Shown: one piece after another, positions 56,987 to 64,000 of the stretch
Numbering within the stretch: the stretch's first letter is position 1
How the letters are laid out: each line of letters begins with the position of its first letter
Source of the DNA: JBAYOE01 sp050950065
GTDB taxonomy: Bacteria; Spirochaetota; Spirochaetia; Sphaerochaetales; Sphaerochaetaceae
DNA length: 64,000 bases
NCBI GenBank assembly: GCA_050950065.1
Contig: JBMNGX010000001.1
Coordinates: 124,001 to 188,000 of the forward strand
Direction of reading: 5' to 3'
Notes under the pieces: model-generated
What the model saw: the letters and a program-made list of their open reading frames with translations, nothing else
What the model was told of the DNA's origin: nothing
Database searches by the model: none
Translations under genes and position numbers: made by a program

Positions 56987-57493
56987 ATGGTGGATAAGTC
57001 AGATAGAAATAAAGACAAAGAGATTGTCGAGAAATTGGTCAGGCTGAACCGCGTTTCTAAAGTTGTAAAAGGTGGAAGAAGATTCTCCTTTTCAGCTCTG
57101 GTTGTAGTTGGTGATCAAGAGGGTAAAGTTGGCTACGGTACTGGTAAAGCAAACGATATTGCTGAAGCTATTCGCAAGGCAGTTGAGAAAGCTAAATCGA
57201 GTATGATTGAAGTGCCAATGAGCAAAGCTACAATTCCCCACCAAGTTGTTGGGAACTTCAAAGGGGCTAGTGTTCTACTAAGACCCGCAGTTCCTGGAAC
57301 TGGAGTTATTGCTGGTGGTGCTGTTAGACACGTTATGGATGCTTGTGGTATTAAAGACGTTTTGAGTAAATCACTTGGATCTAAAAATAGTGTTAACACT
57401 GTTAAAGCAACTTTCGAAGCCCTTGAGAGCTTATTTGATGCCAAAGAGCTTGCCGCAAGTAGAGGAAAAACTCTTAAAGAGATGTGGGGTTAA
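56987..57493 (+). CDS. rpsE: 30S ribosomal protein S5 (uS5)
   Basis: This 168-residue fidelity protein has the double-stranded-RNA-binding fold: L-N-R-V-S-K-V-V-K-G-G-R-R-F-S-F, G-Y-G-T-G-K-A and the P-G-T-G-V-I-A-G-G block. GGGGAT precedes it. Confidence 0.98.
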   Translation: MVDKSDRNKDKEIVEKLVRLNRVSKVVKGGRRFSFSALVVVGDQEGKVGYGTGKANDIAEAIRKAVEKAKSSMIEVPMSKATIPHQVVGNFKGASVLLRPAVPGTGVIAGGAVRHVMDACGIKDVLSKSLGSKNSVNTVKATFEALESLFDAKELAASRGKTLKEMWG

Positions 57494-57496
57494 ATC

Positions 57497-57691
57497 ATGG
57501 CTAAAGCGAAAGATAAAAAAGTTAAAATTACTTTGACTAAGAGTGTTATTGGCTCTCTTCCAGCTCAAAGAAGAACTGTTAAAGCATTAGGTCTCAGAAA
57601 GATTGGGAGCTCTGTTGAGCATGTCGCGACCCCTTCCACAATGGGAATGGTGAATGTGATCTCCCATATGGTGAAAGTTGAGGAGATTTAA
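57497..57691 (+). CDS. rpmD: 50S ribosomal protein L30 (uL30)
   Basis: This 64-residue protein has I-T-L-T-K-S-V-I-G and R-R-T-V-K-A-L-G-L-R-K-I-G-S-S-V. It starts three bases after rpsE. Confidence 0.96.
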   Translation: MAKAKDKKVKITLTKSVIGSLPAQRRTVKALGLRKIGSSVEHVATPSTMGMVNVISHMVKVEEI

Positions 57692-57692
57692 G

Positions 57693-58127
57693 ATGGGACA
57701 AATTAAAGCACCAGAGGGTGCCAATAAAAAAAGGACCATTGTTGGACGAGGTATTGGTTCAACAAGAGGGAGAACAAGTGGCCGTGGTAACAAAGGTCAA
57801 AACTCCCGTTCAGGTGGTGGAGTAAGAGTTGGGTTTGAAGGTGGACAAATGCCTTTATACCGCCGCATTGCAAGGCGCGGATTCTCCAATTCTCCTTTTA
57901 AGAAAGAGTACCAAGCAATCTCTTTAGATGCGATATCTAAAAACTTCAATGATGGTGAAGTTGTCAACAGAGATGCATTAATTGATAAAGGTATTATAAA
58001 AGGGCACGCCACAGAGGCAAAGATTCTTGCCAATGGCGAGCTTACTAAAAAAGTAATTATTGAAGGGCTCAAAATCTCAGCACCAGCTGCTAAAAAGATT
58101 GAGAGTGCCGGTGGACAAATAAAGTAA
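57693..58127 (+). CDS. rplO: 50S ribosomal protein L15 (uL15)
   Basis: This 144-residue protein has the Gly/Arg-rich N-terminal extension (G-R-G-I-G-S-T-R-G-R-T-S-G-R-G-N-K-G) and G-F-E-G-G-Q-M-P-L-Y-R-R. The ATG at 57693 has GAGGAG upstream; an in-frame ATG at 57678 lies inside rpmD ahead of this site. Confidence 0.97.
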   Translation: MGQIKAPEGANKKRTIVGRGIGSTRGRTSGRGNKGQNSRSGGGVRVGFEGGQMPLYRRIARRGFSNSPFKKEYQAISLDAISKNFNDGEVVNRDALIDKGIIKGHATEAKILANGELTKKVIIEGLKISAPAAKKIESAGGQIK

Positions 58128-58139
58128 AAGAGGATTGTG

Positions 58140-59462
58140 ATGTCTAATTCCTTAGTGGCGATGTTCAAAATTGAAGAACTCAGAAAGAAGATCCTCTGGA
58201 CTTTTATGTTACTCGTAGTTTTCCGCATTGGGACCTTTATTCCAATCCCTGGAATTGATCCCGAAGTGTTAAAGCTTTACTTTTTATCACAAAGTAACTC
58301 GAGTACTATTGGCCTGACAGAGTATCTTAACTTCTTCGCAGGGGGGGCGTTCTCTAACTTTTCAGTATTCATGCTGGGAATTATGCCCTATATCTCAACT
58401 CAGATTATCATGCAACTTTTAATGTTGGTTGTTCCCACATTGAAAAAACTTGCTGAGGATGCCTCTGGAAGAAAGAAAGTACAACAATACACCAGGTATG
58501 GGACAATTTTGGTCTGTTTGATTCAATCATACGTTGTAACAGTCTACGTTCAATCTATTCCTGATGTAATGCGTTTAGGGCTACTTCCGTTCACTTTGAT
58601 TGCAATGTTGACAGTAACAACTGGTTCAATGTTCTTAGTTTGGGTTGGTGATCAAATCACAGCAAGAGGGATTGGAAATGGCATTTCACTTCTAATCTTT
58701 GCTGGTATTGTTGCCCGTATTCCAAGCGCACTTGTAACACTATTTAGAAGTGTTCAAACTGGAACATTAAACCCAATTGTTGTAATTGTTGTCTTTGCAA
58801 TGTTTGCTTTAGTAGTAGCATTGGTAGTTTATGAGCAAAGGGGTCAAAGAAAGATCCCCGTTCAATATGCTAAGAGGGTTGTTGGTAGGAAGATGTATGG
58901 CTCACAAAGCACCTACATTCCCTTTAAGATTAACCCCTCTGGAGTAATTCCAGTAATCTTTGCATCTGCGCTTCTCTCGTTCCCCTTACAAATTGCGGCA
59001 TCGTTGGGGCCTGAGGTTCGCTGGTTGCAATCTGTAGCAAATTTCCTTAATCCGCAGGGTGCCCCTTATCTAATCATCTACACCTTGTTGATTATTGCAT
59101 TTGCTTTTTTCTATACCCAGGTCTCTTTAAACCCAGTAGAGATGGCTAAACAGATTAGGGAAAATGGGGGCTCTGTTCCAGGAGTCAGAACTGAAAAGTT
59201 GGAAGAGCATCTAACAAAGATTCTCAACCGCATAGTTTTACCCGGTTCTCTTTTTCTTGCCTTCATCGCATTGATTCCAACTGTTGTTCAGAAGTTCTTT
59301 AACTTCCCTGCATCCGTTGCAATGCTTCTTGGTGGTACCTCTTTGATTATCTTGGTGGGAGTTGATCTCGATACCATGAGTCAAATTGAGGGAATCATGA
59401 AAATGCACCACCATGATGGTTTAACAGGCAGCCGAGGAAAGATCAGGGCAAGGAATTTATAG
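58140..59462 (+). CDS. secY: Protein translocase channel subunit SecY
   Basis: This 440-residue channel protein has ten membrane helices. Visible blocks are R-I-G-T-F-I-P-I-P-G-I in helix 1, F-S-V-F-M-L-G-I-M-P-Y-I-S, the cytoplasmic loop R-x-I-P-V-Q-Y-A, and the C-terminal loop near G-G-S-V-P-G. The ATG at 58140 has AGAGGA six bases upstream; the overlapping GTG at 58137 is less likely. Partner secE is at 35764. Confidence 0.97.
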   Translation: MSNSLVAMFKIEELRKKILWTFMLLVVFRIGTFIPIPGIDPEVLKLYFLSQSNSSTIGLTEYLNFFAGGAFSNFSVFMLGIMPYISTQIIMQLLMLVVPTLKKLAEDASGRKKVQQYTRYGTILVCLIQSYVVTVYVQSIPDVMRLGLLPFTLIAMLTVTTGSMFLVWVGDQITARGIGNGISLLIFAGIVARIPSALVTLFRSVQTGTLNPIVVIVVFAMFALVVALVVYEQRGQRKIPVQYAKRVVGRKMYGSQSTYIPFKINPSGVIPVIFASALLSFPLQIAASLGPEVRWLQSVANFLNPQGAPYLIIYTLLIIAFAFFYTQVSLNPVEMAKQIRENGGSVPGVRTEKLEEHLTKILNRIVLPGSLFLAFIALIPTVVQKFFNFPASVAMLLGGTSLIILVGVDLDTMSQIEGIMKMHHHDGLTGSRGKIRARNL

Positions 59463-59474
59463 GAGAAGTAGATA

Positions 59475-59588
59475 ATGAAAGTAAGAGCAAGTGTCAAACC
59501 GATGTGTGACAAGTGCAAAGTTATTCGCAGAGCTGGAGTGGTTCGTGTTATTTGCGAAAACCCCAAGCACAAGCAGAGACAGAAATAA
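59475..59588 (+). CDS. rpmJ: 50S ribosomal protein L36 (bL36)
   Basis: This 37-residue zinc protein was read directly. It begins K-V-R-A-S-V-K-P-M and has the ligands C11-x-x-C14, C27 and H32. GGAGAAG precedes it, 12 bp after secY. Confidence 0.97.
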   Translation: MKVRASVKPMCDKCKVIRRAGVVRVICENPKHKQRQK

Positions 59589-59605
59589 CTTAGGAGGCCG
59601 ATTAA

Positions 59606-59971
59606 ATGGCAAGAATTGCAGGTATTGATTTACCAAATAAGGCGGTCAAAATCGCATTGACATATATCTATGGGATCGGTCAAAGCTCCGCATTGGAAAT
59701 ATGTCGCAAAAGTAACATTGACCCCGATCAGAAGATGAACGATCTTTCTGCTGATGATGTTAACGAGTTGCGCAAACTTATTGAGAATGAGTACAAAGTT
59801 GAAGGGCGCCTCAGAACCGAAGTTGCATTGAACATCAAGCGACTTATGGATATTGGCTCCAACCGCGGCTTACGCCACAGAAAGGGTCTACCAGTGCGTG
59901 GTCAAAGAACTAAAACTAACGCAAGAACCCGTAAAGGTAGAAAGAAGACCGTTGCTGGTAAGAAGAAATAA
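59606..59971 (+). CDS. rpsM: 30S ribosomal protein S13 (uS13)
   Basis: This 121-residue head protein has A-R-I-A-G-I-D-L-P and the R-H-R-K-G-L-P-V-R-G-Q-R-T-K-T-N-A-R-T-R-K-G end. TAGGAGG precedes the ATG. First gene of the alpha segment. Confidence 0.98.
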   Translation: MARIAGIDLPNKAVKIALTYIYGIGQSSALEICRKSNIDPDQKMNDLSADDVNELRKLIENEYKVEGRLRTEVALNIKRLMDIGSNRGLRHRKGLPVRGQRTKTNARTRKGRKKTVAGKKK

Positions 59972-59983
59972 GGAGATTTGAAA

Positions 59984-60361
59984 GTGGCTAAGGCAAAACG
60001 CAAAGCTAAAAAAACAGTATATGAAGGTAATGTTTATATCCAAGCAACCTTCAATAATACAATTGTTACAGTCACCGACTTAACTGGTAACGCTGTCTCT
60101 TGGGCAAGCGCTGGCGGATTAGGCTTTAGGGGTGCAAAGAAATCGACACCCTATGCTGCACAAGTAGCAACAGAGACTGCAACCAAGAAAGCTATCGACT
60201 ATGGGCTTAGAGAGGTTCACGTCTTTGTTAAAGGGCCTGGAGTTGGTCGTGAGTCGGCGATTAGGACATTAGGTGTTCTAGGATTGAAAGTGCGCTCTAT
60301 TAAAGACGTAACTCCAATACCTCATAACGGATGTCGTCCTAGAAAGACTCGAAGAGTTTAA
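59984..60361 (+). CDS. rpsK: 30S ribosomal protein S11 (uS11)
   Basis: This 125-residue platform protein has A-T-F-N-N-T-I-V-T-V-T-D and P-H-N-G-C-R-P-R-K-T-R-R-V. I chose the GTG at 59984, eight bases after AGGAG (59971-59975); a TTG at 59978 lies too close to that site. Confidence 0.97.
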   Translation: MAKAKRKAKKTVYEGNVYIQATFNNTIVTVTDLTGNAVSWASAGGLGFRGAKKSTPYAAQVATETATKKAIDYGLREVHVFVKGPGVGRESAIRTLGVLGLKVRSIKDVTPIPHNGCRPRKTRRV

Positions 60362-60379
60362 TAATAAGTAGGTAAAAAC

Positions 60380-61018
60380 ATGGCTAGATATACAGGACCA
60401 AAATGTAGGTATTGTCGTGCAGAAAAAACCAAACTCTTTTTGAAAGGGACTAGGTGCCACACCGCTAAATGTCCACTAAGTAAAAAAGATTGGTCATCCC
60501 CTGGAAAAGATCCAAGGGCACGTCAAAGAAAGATGACCGACTATGGGTTACAACTTAGAGAGAAACAGAAGCTTAAGAGAATGTACTGCATGCTCGAGAA
60601 GCAATTCAAATTAACATTTAACGAGGCAGCTCGTATTCCTGGTAAAACAGGTGAGAACCTCATCATGTTACTTGAAAGGAGATTAGACAACATTGTTTAT
60701 AGACTCCATTTCGCTTCAAGTCGTAACCAAGCTGCTCAATTAGTGAACCATGGACATGTTTTTGTTAATGGTAAACGGGTCAACATCCCATCATACCAAG
60801 TTGCTGCTGGTGATGTGATTTCAATTGGGCCACACGGTCAAAAAATGCTTATTATTAAAGAAAACTTAAAAGAGTTCTCAAAGTCGGGAGTTTCCCCATG
60901 GTTATCTCTCGATCCCGATACGATGAAAGGGACATTTTTAACTGTACCTAGACGTTCAGATGTAACAGAAGTTGCAGATGTTAATGAACAACTAGTCGTA
61001 GAACTCTATTCTCGTTAA
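60380..61018 (+). CDS. rpsD: 30S ribosomal protein S4 (uS4), zinc form
   Basis: This 212-residue 16S assembly protein carries a four-cysteine zinc site (C9, C12, C26, C31) and the S4 RNA-binding domain with R-L-D-N-I-V-Y-R-L and V-N-H-G-H-V-x-V-N-G. It usually represses the alpha operon by binding its own messenger. Confidence 0.97.
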   Translation: MARYTGPKCRYCRAEKTKLFLKGTRCHTAKCPLSKKDWSSPGKDPRARQRKMTDYGLQLREKQKLKRMYCMLEKQFKLTFNEAARIPGKTGENLIMLLERRLDNIVYRLHFASSRNQAAQLVNHGHVFVNGKRVNIPSYQVAAGDVISIGPHGQKMLIIKENLKEFSKSGVSPWLSLDPDTMKGTFLTVPRRSDVTEVADVNEQLVVELYSR

Positions 61019-61027
61019 GGAGTAAAC

Positions 61028-62080
61028 ATGGCACGTAAAAATCTGTTGAAAGGATTTAAAAAGCCGAAAGGAATTACTTTTGAGCACAGCCTAGCTGAGG
61101 CCGATTCAGGGCGCTTTATAGCTTACCCTTTTGAAAGGGGCTTCGGGACAACTGTAGGCAATACACTCAGAAGAATTTTACTCTCATCAATTCAAGGTTA
61201 CGCTATCACTGCTGTTAGAATTACAAGTTTTGATGAGGAGGGTGTTGCCCACCTTATCTCAAGTGAATTTGAATCCCTCCCTGGAGTTGTTGAAGATATT
61301 CCCGACATCATTGCCCGAATGAAGAAACTTCAAATTAAACTTCCTGAAGAGGTGGAAAGTACTGTTATCTTAGTTGAGGCTAAAGGTGCTCAAGTAGTCA
61401 CCGGAGCTCAGTTTGAGTTAAGCAACGTAGAAATCCTTAATAAAGATTTAGAGTTGTTCACAATGATGGAAGATGCAAATCTTGAAATTGAAGCTCAAAT
61501 TGATTTAGGTAGAGGTTACATTCCAGCAGAAATTAATGAAAAATATATTGAAGAGATTGGGACAATTCCTCTCGATGCTAACTTTTCACCAGTTACACGG
61601 GTAAGATATGAGATTGAGCCAACTCGAGTTGGACAAAGAAGTGATTACGATAAACTAATTTTAGAACTCTTCACCGATGGAACAATCCAACCTGAAGATG
61701 CCTTAGCTGAGGCAGCTAAAATTGCAAAAGATCACTTTTCTATTTTTATCAATTTCGATGAGAGCTTAATCGATAGTAATGAAGAGTACGACGAGCAAGA
61801 GGAGCAAATCCAAAAGATCCTTAACACCTCAGTTGAAGAGCTTGAACTAACTGTTAGATCTAGCAACTGTTTAAAGAATGCTAACATCAAAACTATTGGT
61901 GATTTAACAAGAAGGAGCGAAGAGGAGATTGCAAAAACTCGTAACTTCGGTAAAAAGTCCCTCTCTGAAATTAAAGATAAGTTGAAAGAGTGGAACTTAA
62001 GCTTAGGAATGACCGACTATTCAGTATTACGGGAGTCGATCAGATTACCAGGAAACAAGGAAGAAGAGAATGAAGAATAG
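61028..62080 (+). CDS. rpoA: DNA-directed RNA polymerase subunit alpha
   Basis: This 350-residue subunit has the N-terminal dimerisation domain (E-R-G-F-G-T-T-V-G-N-T-L-R-R-I-L-L-S-S) and the C-terminal domain that binds UP elements (E-L-x-V-R-S-x-N-C-L-K-N-A-N-I). Slightly longer than the 330 residues of E. coli. It overlaps rplQ by 11 bases. Confidence 0.98.
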   Translation: MARKNLLKGFKKPKGITFEHSLAEADSGRFIAYPFERGFGTTVGNTLRRILLSSIQGYAITAVRITSFDEEGVAHLISSEFESLPGVVEDIPDIIARMKKLQIKLPEEVESTVILVEAKGAQVVTGAQFELSNVEILNKDLELFTMMEDANLEIEAQIDLGRGYIPAEINEKYIEEIGTIPLDANFSPVTRVRYEIEPTRVGQRSDYDKLILELFTDGTIQPEDALAEAAKIAKDHFSIFINFDESLIDSNEEYDEQEEQIQKILNTSVEELELTVRSSNCLKNANIKTIGDLTRRSEEEIAKTRNFGKKSLSEIKDKLKEWNLSLGMTDYSVLRESIRLPGNKEEENEE

Positions 62081-62468
62081 AATTGGTTTTAATGCACTGA
62101 GCCGCCGCTCTGGCCAAAGGAGAGCACTTAAAAGGAGCATGGTAACCTCCTTGTTTAAGTATGAGAGAATTGAGACAACTAAGGCAAAGGCCAAAGAAGT
62201 TCAAAAAATGGCTGAAAAAATGATCACTCGCGCCAAAACTGATTCGGTACACAACAGGCGTATGATTGCCCGCGACATCATCGATAAAGCTATTGTGGCT
62301 AAACTCTTTACCGAAATTGCCCCTCTCTTTGTAGAAAGAAATGGTGGATATACTAGAGTTATTAAAACTGGATATCGCCAAAATGATGCAGCAGAGATGG
62401 CTATTTTAGAGTTAGTTGAAAAAACATCAAAAGATAAAAAAAGTGCTAGTGCAAAAAAAGATAAGTAA
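62070..62468 (+). CDS. rplQ: 50S ribosomal protein L17 (bL17)
   Basis: This 132-residue protein has N-R-I-G-F-N-A-L-S-R-R-S-G-Q-R and the T-K-A-K-A-K-E-V block, then a Lys/Ser-rich tail. It starts inside rpoA after GAAGAAGAG. Last gene of the ribosomal block. Confidence 0.97.
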   Translation: MKNRIGFNALSRRSGQRRALKRSMVTSLFKYERIETTKAKAKEVQKMAEKMITRAKTDSVHNRRMIARDIIDKAIVAKLFTEIAPLFVERNGGYTRVIKTGYRQNDAAEMAILELVEKTSKDKKSASAKKDK

Positions 62469-62480
62469 AGCACTACTTTA

Positions 62481-62545
62481 AAAGAGGGGAACTTTCTCCT
62501 CTTTACTTATAAAGGCCGCTATCTTATGATAACGGCCTAATTTAT
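62481..62545 (+). terminator. Tandem terminator hairpins after rplQ
   Basis: The first hairpin pairs AAAGAGG (62481-62487) with CCTCTTT (62498-62504). The second pairs AGGCCG (62513-62518) with CGGCCT (62533-62538), extended inside by TATC/GATA, and is followed by AATTTATTG. Together they end the long ribosomal operon. Confidence 0.75.
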
Positions 62546-62586
62546 TGTCATACAACAAAATACAATATTAGATATACACCTCTCAA

Positions 62587-62610
62587 TAAAAGTGTCACTT
62601 GACACTTTTA
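62587..62610 (+). repeat. Perfect 10-bp inverted repeat over the rny -35 box
   Basis: TAAAAGTGTC (62587-62596) and its exact complement GACACTTTTA (62601-62610) flank a 4-bp ACTT. The -35 box TTGACA lies across the centre and right arm. This geometry suits a dimeric repressor operator. As RNA it would be a short-stem terminator-like hairpin, which is less likely because it would lie upstream of the rny start. Confidence 0.65.
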
Positions 62611-62628
62611 CTATTGTTCAACTATTAT
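62599..62628 (+). promoter_or_regulatory. rny promoter
   Basis: A consensus TTGACA (62599-62604) is followed after 18 bp by TATTAT (62623-62628), 25 bp before the ATG of rny. Confidence 0.7.
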
Positions 62629-62653
62629 AAGCTTCTACAATGGGGGAAATATT

Positions 62654-64000
62654 ATGAACTTGATTTTATTGATCCCTCTTTGTCTAGTTTGTGTCATTCT
62701 AGGTTGGCTATTGCGGTGGACGTATGCAAAGTTTAAGCTTACTTCAATCGAGCAAAAGACAGCCCGGTTGAGCCAGGAAGCAATAAAAGAGGCAGAAGCT
62801 CAAAGTAAAGAGCTTTTGATTGAAACTCGAGACCAGTTGTTAAAAGAACAACAACAACAAGAGCGAGAAGCTCGAGAACGGAGAATTGAACTTCAGAGAA
62901 CTGAGCAAAGACTGTTAAATAAAGAAGAGAATTTAGAACGAAAACAAACGGAGTTAGATGTTCAAAAACAACAGCTAGCTGACAAAGAGGCTACTAATAA
63001 CCAACGCGAGGCAGCTATTGATGAGCTGGAGAAGCGGTGGATAAGTGAGTTGGAACGAGTTGCCAAAATGAGCCAAGAAGAGGCTAAGGCAACTATTATT
63101 GAGACTTTGGAAAATGAAGCAAAGCGCGATGCGCAACATATCATTAACAAAATAGAGCAAGAGGCCCAACTCAAAGCTGATAAAAGTGCTCGTGATATCA
63201 TCGTCACCTCAATACAACGCCTTGCTAGCGAGGTGAGTAGTGAAGTTACTGTAACAACAGTTTCACTTCCTGGGGATGAGATGAAAGGGCGCATTATTGG
63301 GCGCGAAGGGCGCAACATTAGAACCTTAGAGACCCTTACTGGGGTAGATGTAATCATCGATGACACTCCTGAAGCTGTCGTAATTTCTTGTTTTGACCCT
63401 GTCAGAAAAGAGATTGCTCGAGTGGCTTTAGAGAGGTTAGTTCAAGATGGGAGAATCCACCCAGCTAGAATTGAAGAGGTTGTTAACAAAGTAACAAAAG
63501 AAATTTCTCAAGTTATGATGGAAGAGGGGGAGAAAGTCCTCTTTGATCTTGGCATTCACAATATAAGCCAAGAGATGATCAGAGCATTGGGAAGATTACA
63601 CTTTAGAACCAGTTATGGGCAAAACGTTCTTAGCCATGCTAAAGAGGTTGCCATCATAGCTGGAATGGTTGCTAGTGAAGTTGGAGCAGATCGAGAGATT
63701 GCCCGTAGAGGGGGATTGCTACACGACATTGGTAAAGGAATCGAATCTGATGGTGATGCTAACCACGCCGAAATTGGGGCAGACTTGGCAAAACGATTGG
63801 GTGAAGATCCACGAGTCGTTAACGCAATAGTATCGCACCACAACGATATTGAACCTTCGTGTGTTGAGTCGGTTATTGTTCAGATAGCTGATGCAATATC
63901 GGCAGCTCGACCTGGCGCTCGAAGAGAGACACTCGATAACTATATCAAACGCCTAGAGGGCTTAGAGCAAATAGCAGCCTCATTTGATGGGGTAGAAAAA
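62654..64000 (+). CDS. rny: Ribonuclease Y (5' part, runs off the window)
   Basis: 449 codons were read by hand up to the window edge; the full protein is usually about 510-520 residues. It has one N-terminal membrane helix (about 2-22), a long coiled coil rich in Glu, Gln and Arg (about 30-190), a KH domain (G-R-I-I-G-R-E-G-R-N-I-R) and an HD domain with L-L-H-D-I-G-K near residue 357 and V-S-H-H-N-D downstream. RNase Y is a membrane-bound endonuclease that starts mRNA decay in bacteria lacking RNase E. GGGGGAAA precedes the ATG. Confidence 0.96.
   Translation, partial: MNLILLIPLCLVCVILGWLLRWTYAKFKLTSIEQKTARLSQEAIKEAEAQSKELLIETRDQLLKEQQQQEREARERRIELQRTEQRLLNKEENLERKQTELDVQKQQLADKEATNNQREAAIDELEKRWISELERVAKMSQEEAKATIIETLENEAKRDAQHIINKIEQEAQLKADKSARDIIVTSIQRLASEVSSEVTVTTVSLPGDEMKGRIIGREGRNIRTLETLTGVDVIIDDTPEAVVISCFDPVRKEIARVALERLVQDGRIHPARIEEVVNKVTKEISQVMMEEGEKVLFDLGIHNISQEMIRALGRLHFRTSYGQNVLSHAKEVAIIAGMVASEVGADREIARRGGLLHDIGKGIESDGDANHAEIGADLAKRLGEDPRVVNAIVSHHNDIEPSCVESVIVQIADAISAARPGARRETLDNYIKRLEGLEQIAASFDGVEK

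Overview
The window looks like chromosomal core DNA of a spirochaete. The grounds are the 16S rRNA 5' region, many lipoproteins with relaxed lipoboxes, spirochaete-like EF-Tu and GroEL proteins, and ribosomal protein gene order (secY-rpmJ-rpsM with no adk, map or infA between, as I recall for Borrelia and Treponema). Base composition is moderately AT-rich. Genus cannot be fixed by eye. Both strands are used, but the large blocks run left to right.

Layout. 1-1470: a thioredoxin-like TlpA/ResA protein and an EamA transporter, both on the minus strand. 1667-3307: groEL alone, without groES, closed by a clear terminator. 3411-6825: four consecutive lipoprotein genes (LPP20-like, LpoB-like, COG3014-like, LPP20-like). 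6909-10461: yajC-secD-secF. 10527-12576: ispH, rex and the free methionine-R-sulfoxide reductase gene, a redox-flavoured group. 12573-14644: a promoter, a T-box leader with an ACC (Thr) specifier, and thrS. Then an M32 carboxypeptidase and pgsA. 16736-22172: a complete rRNA operon (long leader, 16S, tRNA-Ile, 23S, 5S). 22173-23212: a doubly truncated IS1634-type transposase relic lying directly against the 5S gene. 23262-25760: metNIQ. 25803-35166: rmuC, an ornithine carbamoyltransferase, a TetR regulator, clpB, a MobA-like nucleotidyltransferase, a DUF554 protein and glycogen phosphorylase.

35261-62468 is one long information-processing block: tRNA-Thr, rpmG, tRNA-Trp, secE, nusG, rplK-rplA-rplJ-rplL, rpoB, rpoC, rpsL, rpsG, tuf, then S10-spc-alpha from rpsJ to rplQ including secY, rpmJ and rpoA. 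fusA is not in its usual place between rpsG and tuf; a 343-bp promoter-bearing leader stands there instead. The window ends inside rny (RNase Y), whose promoter carries a perfect 10-bp inverted repeat.

The most unusual item is the T-box leader of thrS. T-boxes are mainly a Firmicute and Actinobacterial device and I know of no established spirochaetal case. The leader's specifier (ACC) and its variable acceptor-pairing base (A) both match the tRNA-Thr(GGU), discriminator U, encoded in this same window. No CRISPR array, prophage, toxin-antitoxin or defence system was seen.
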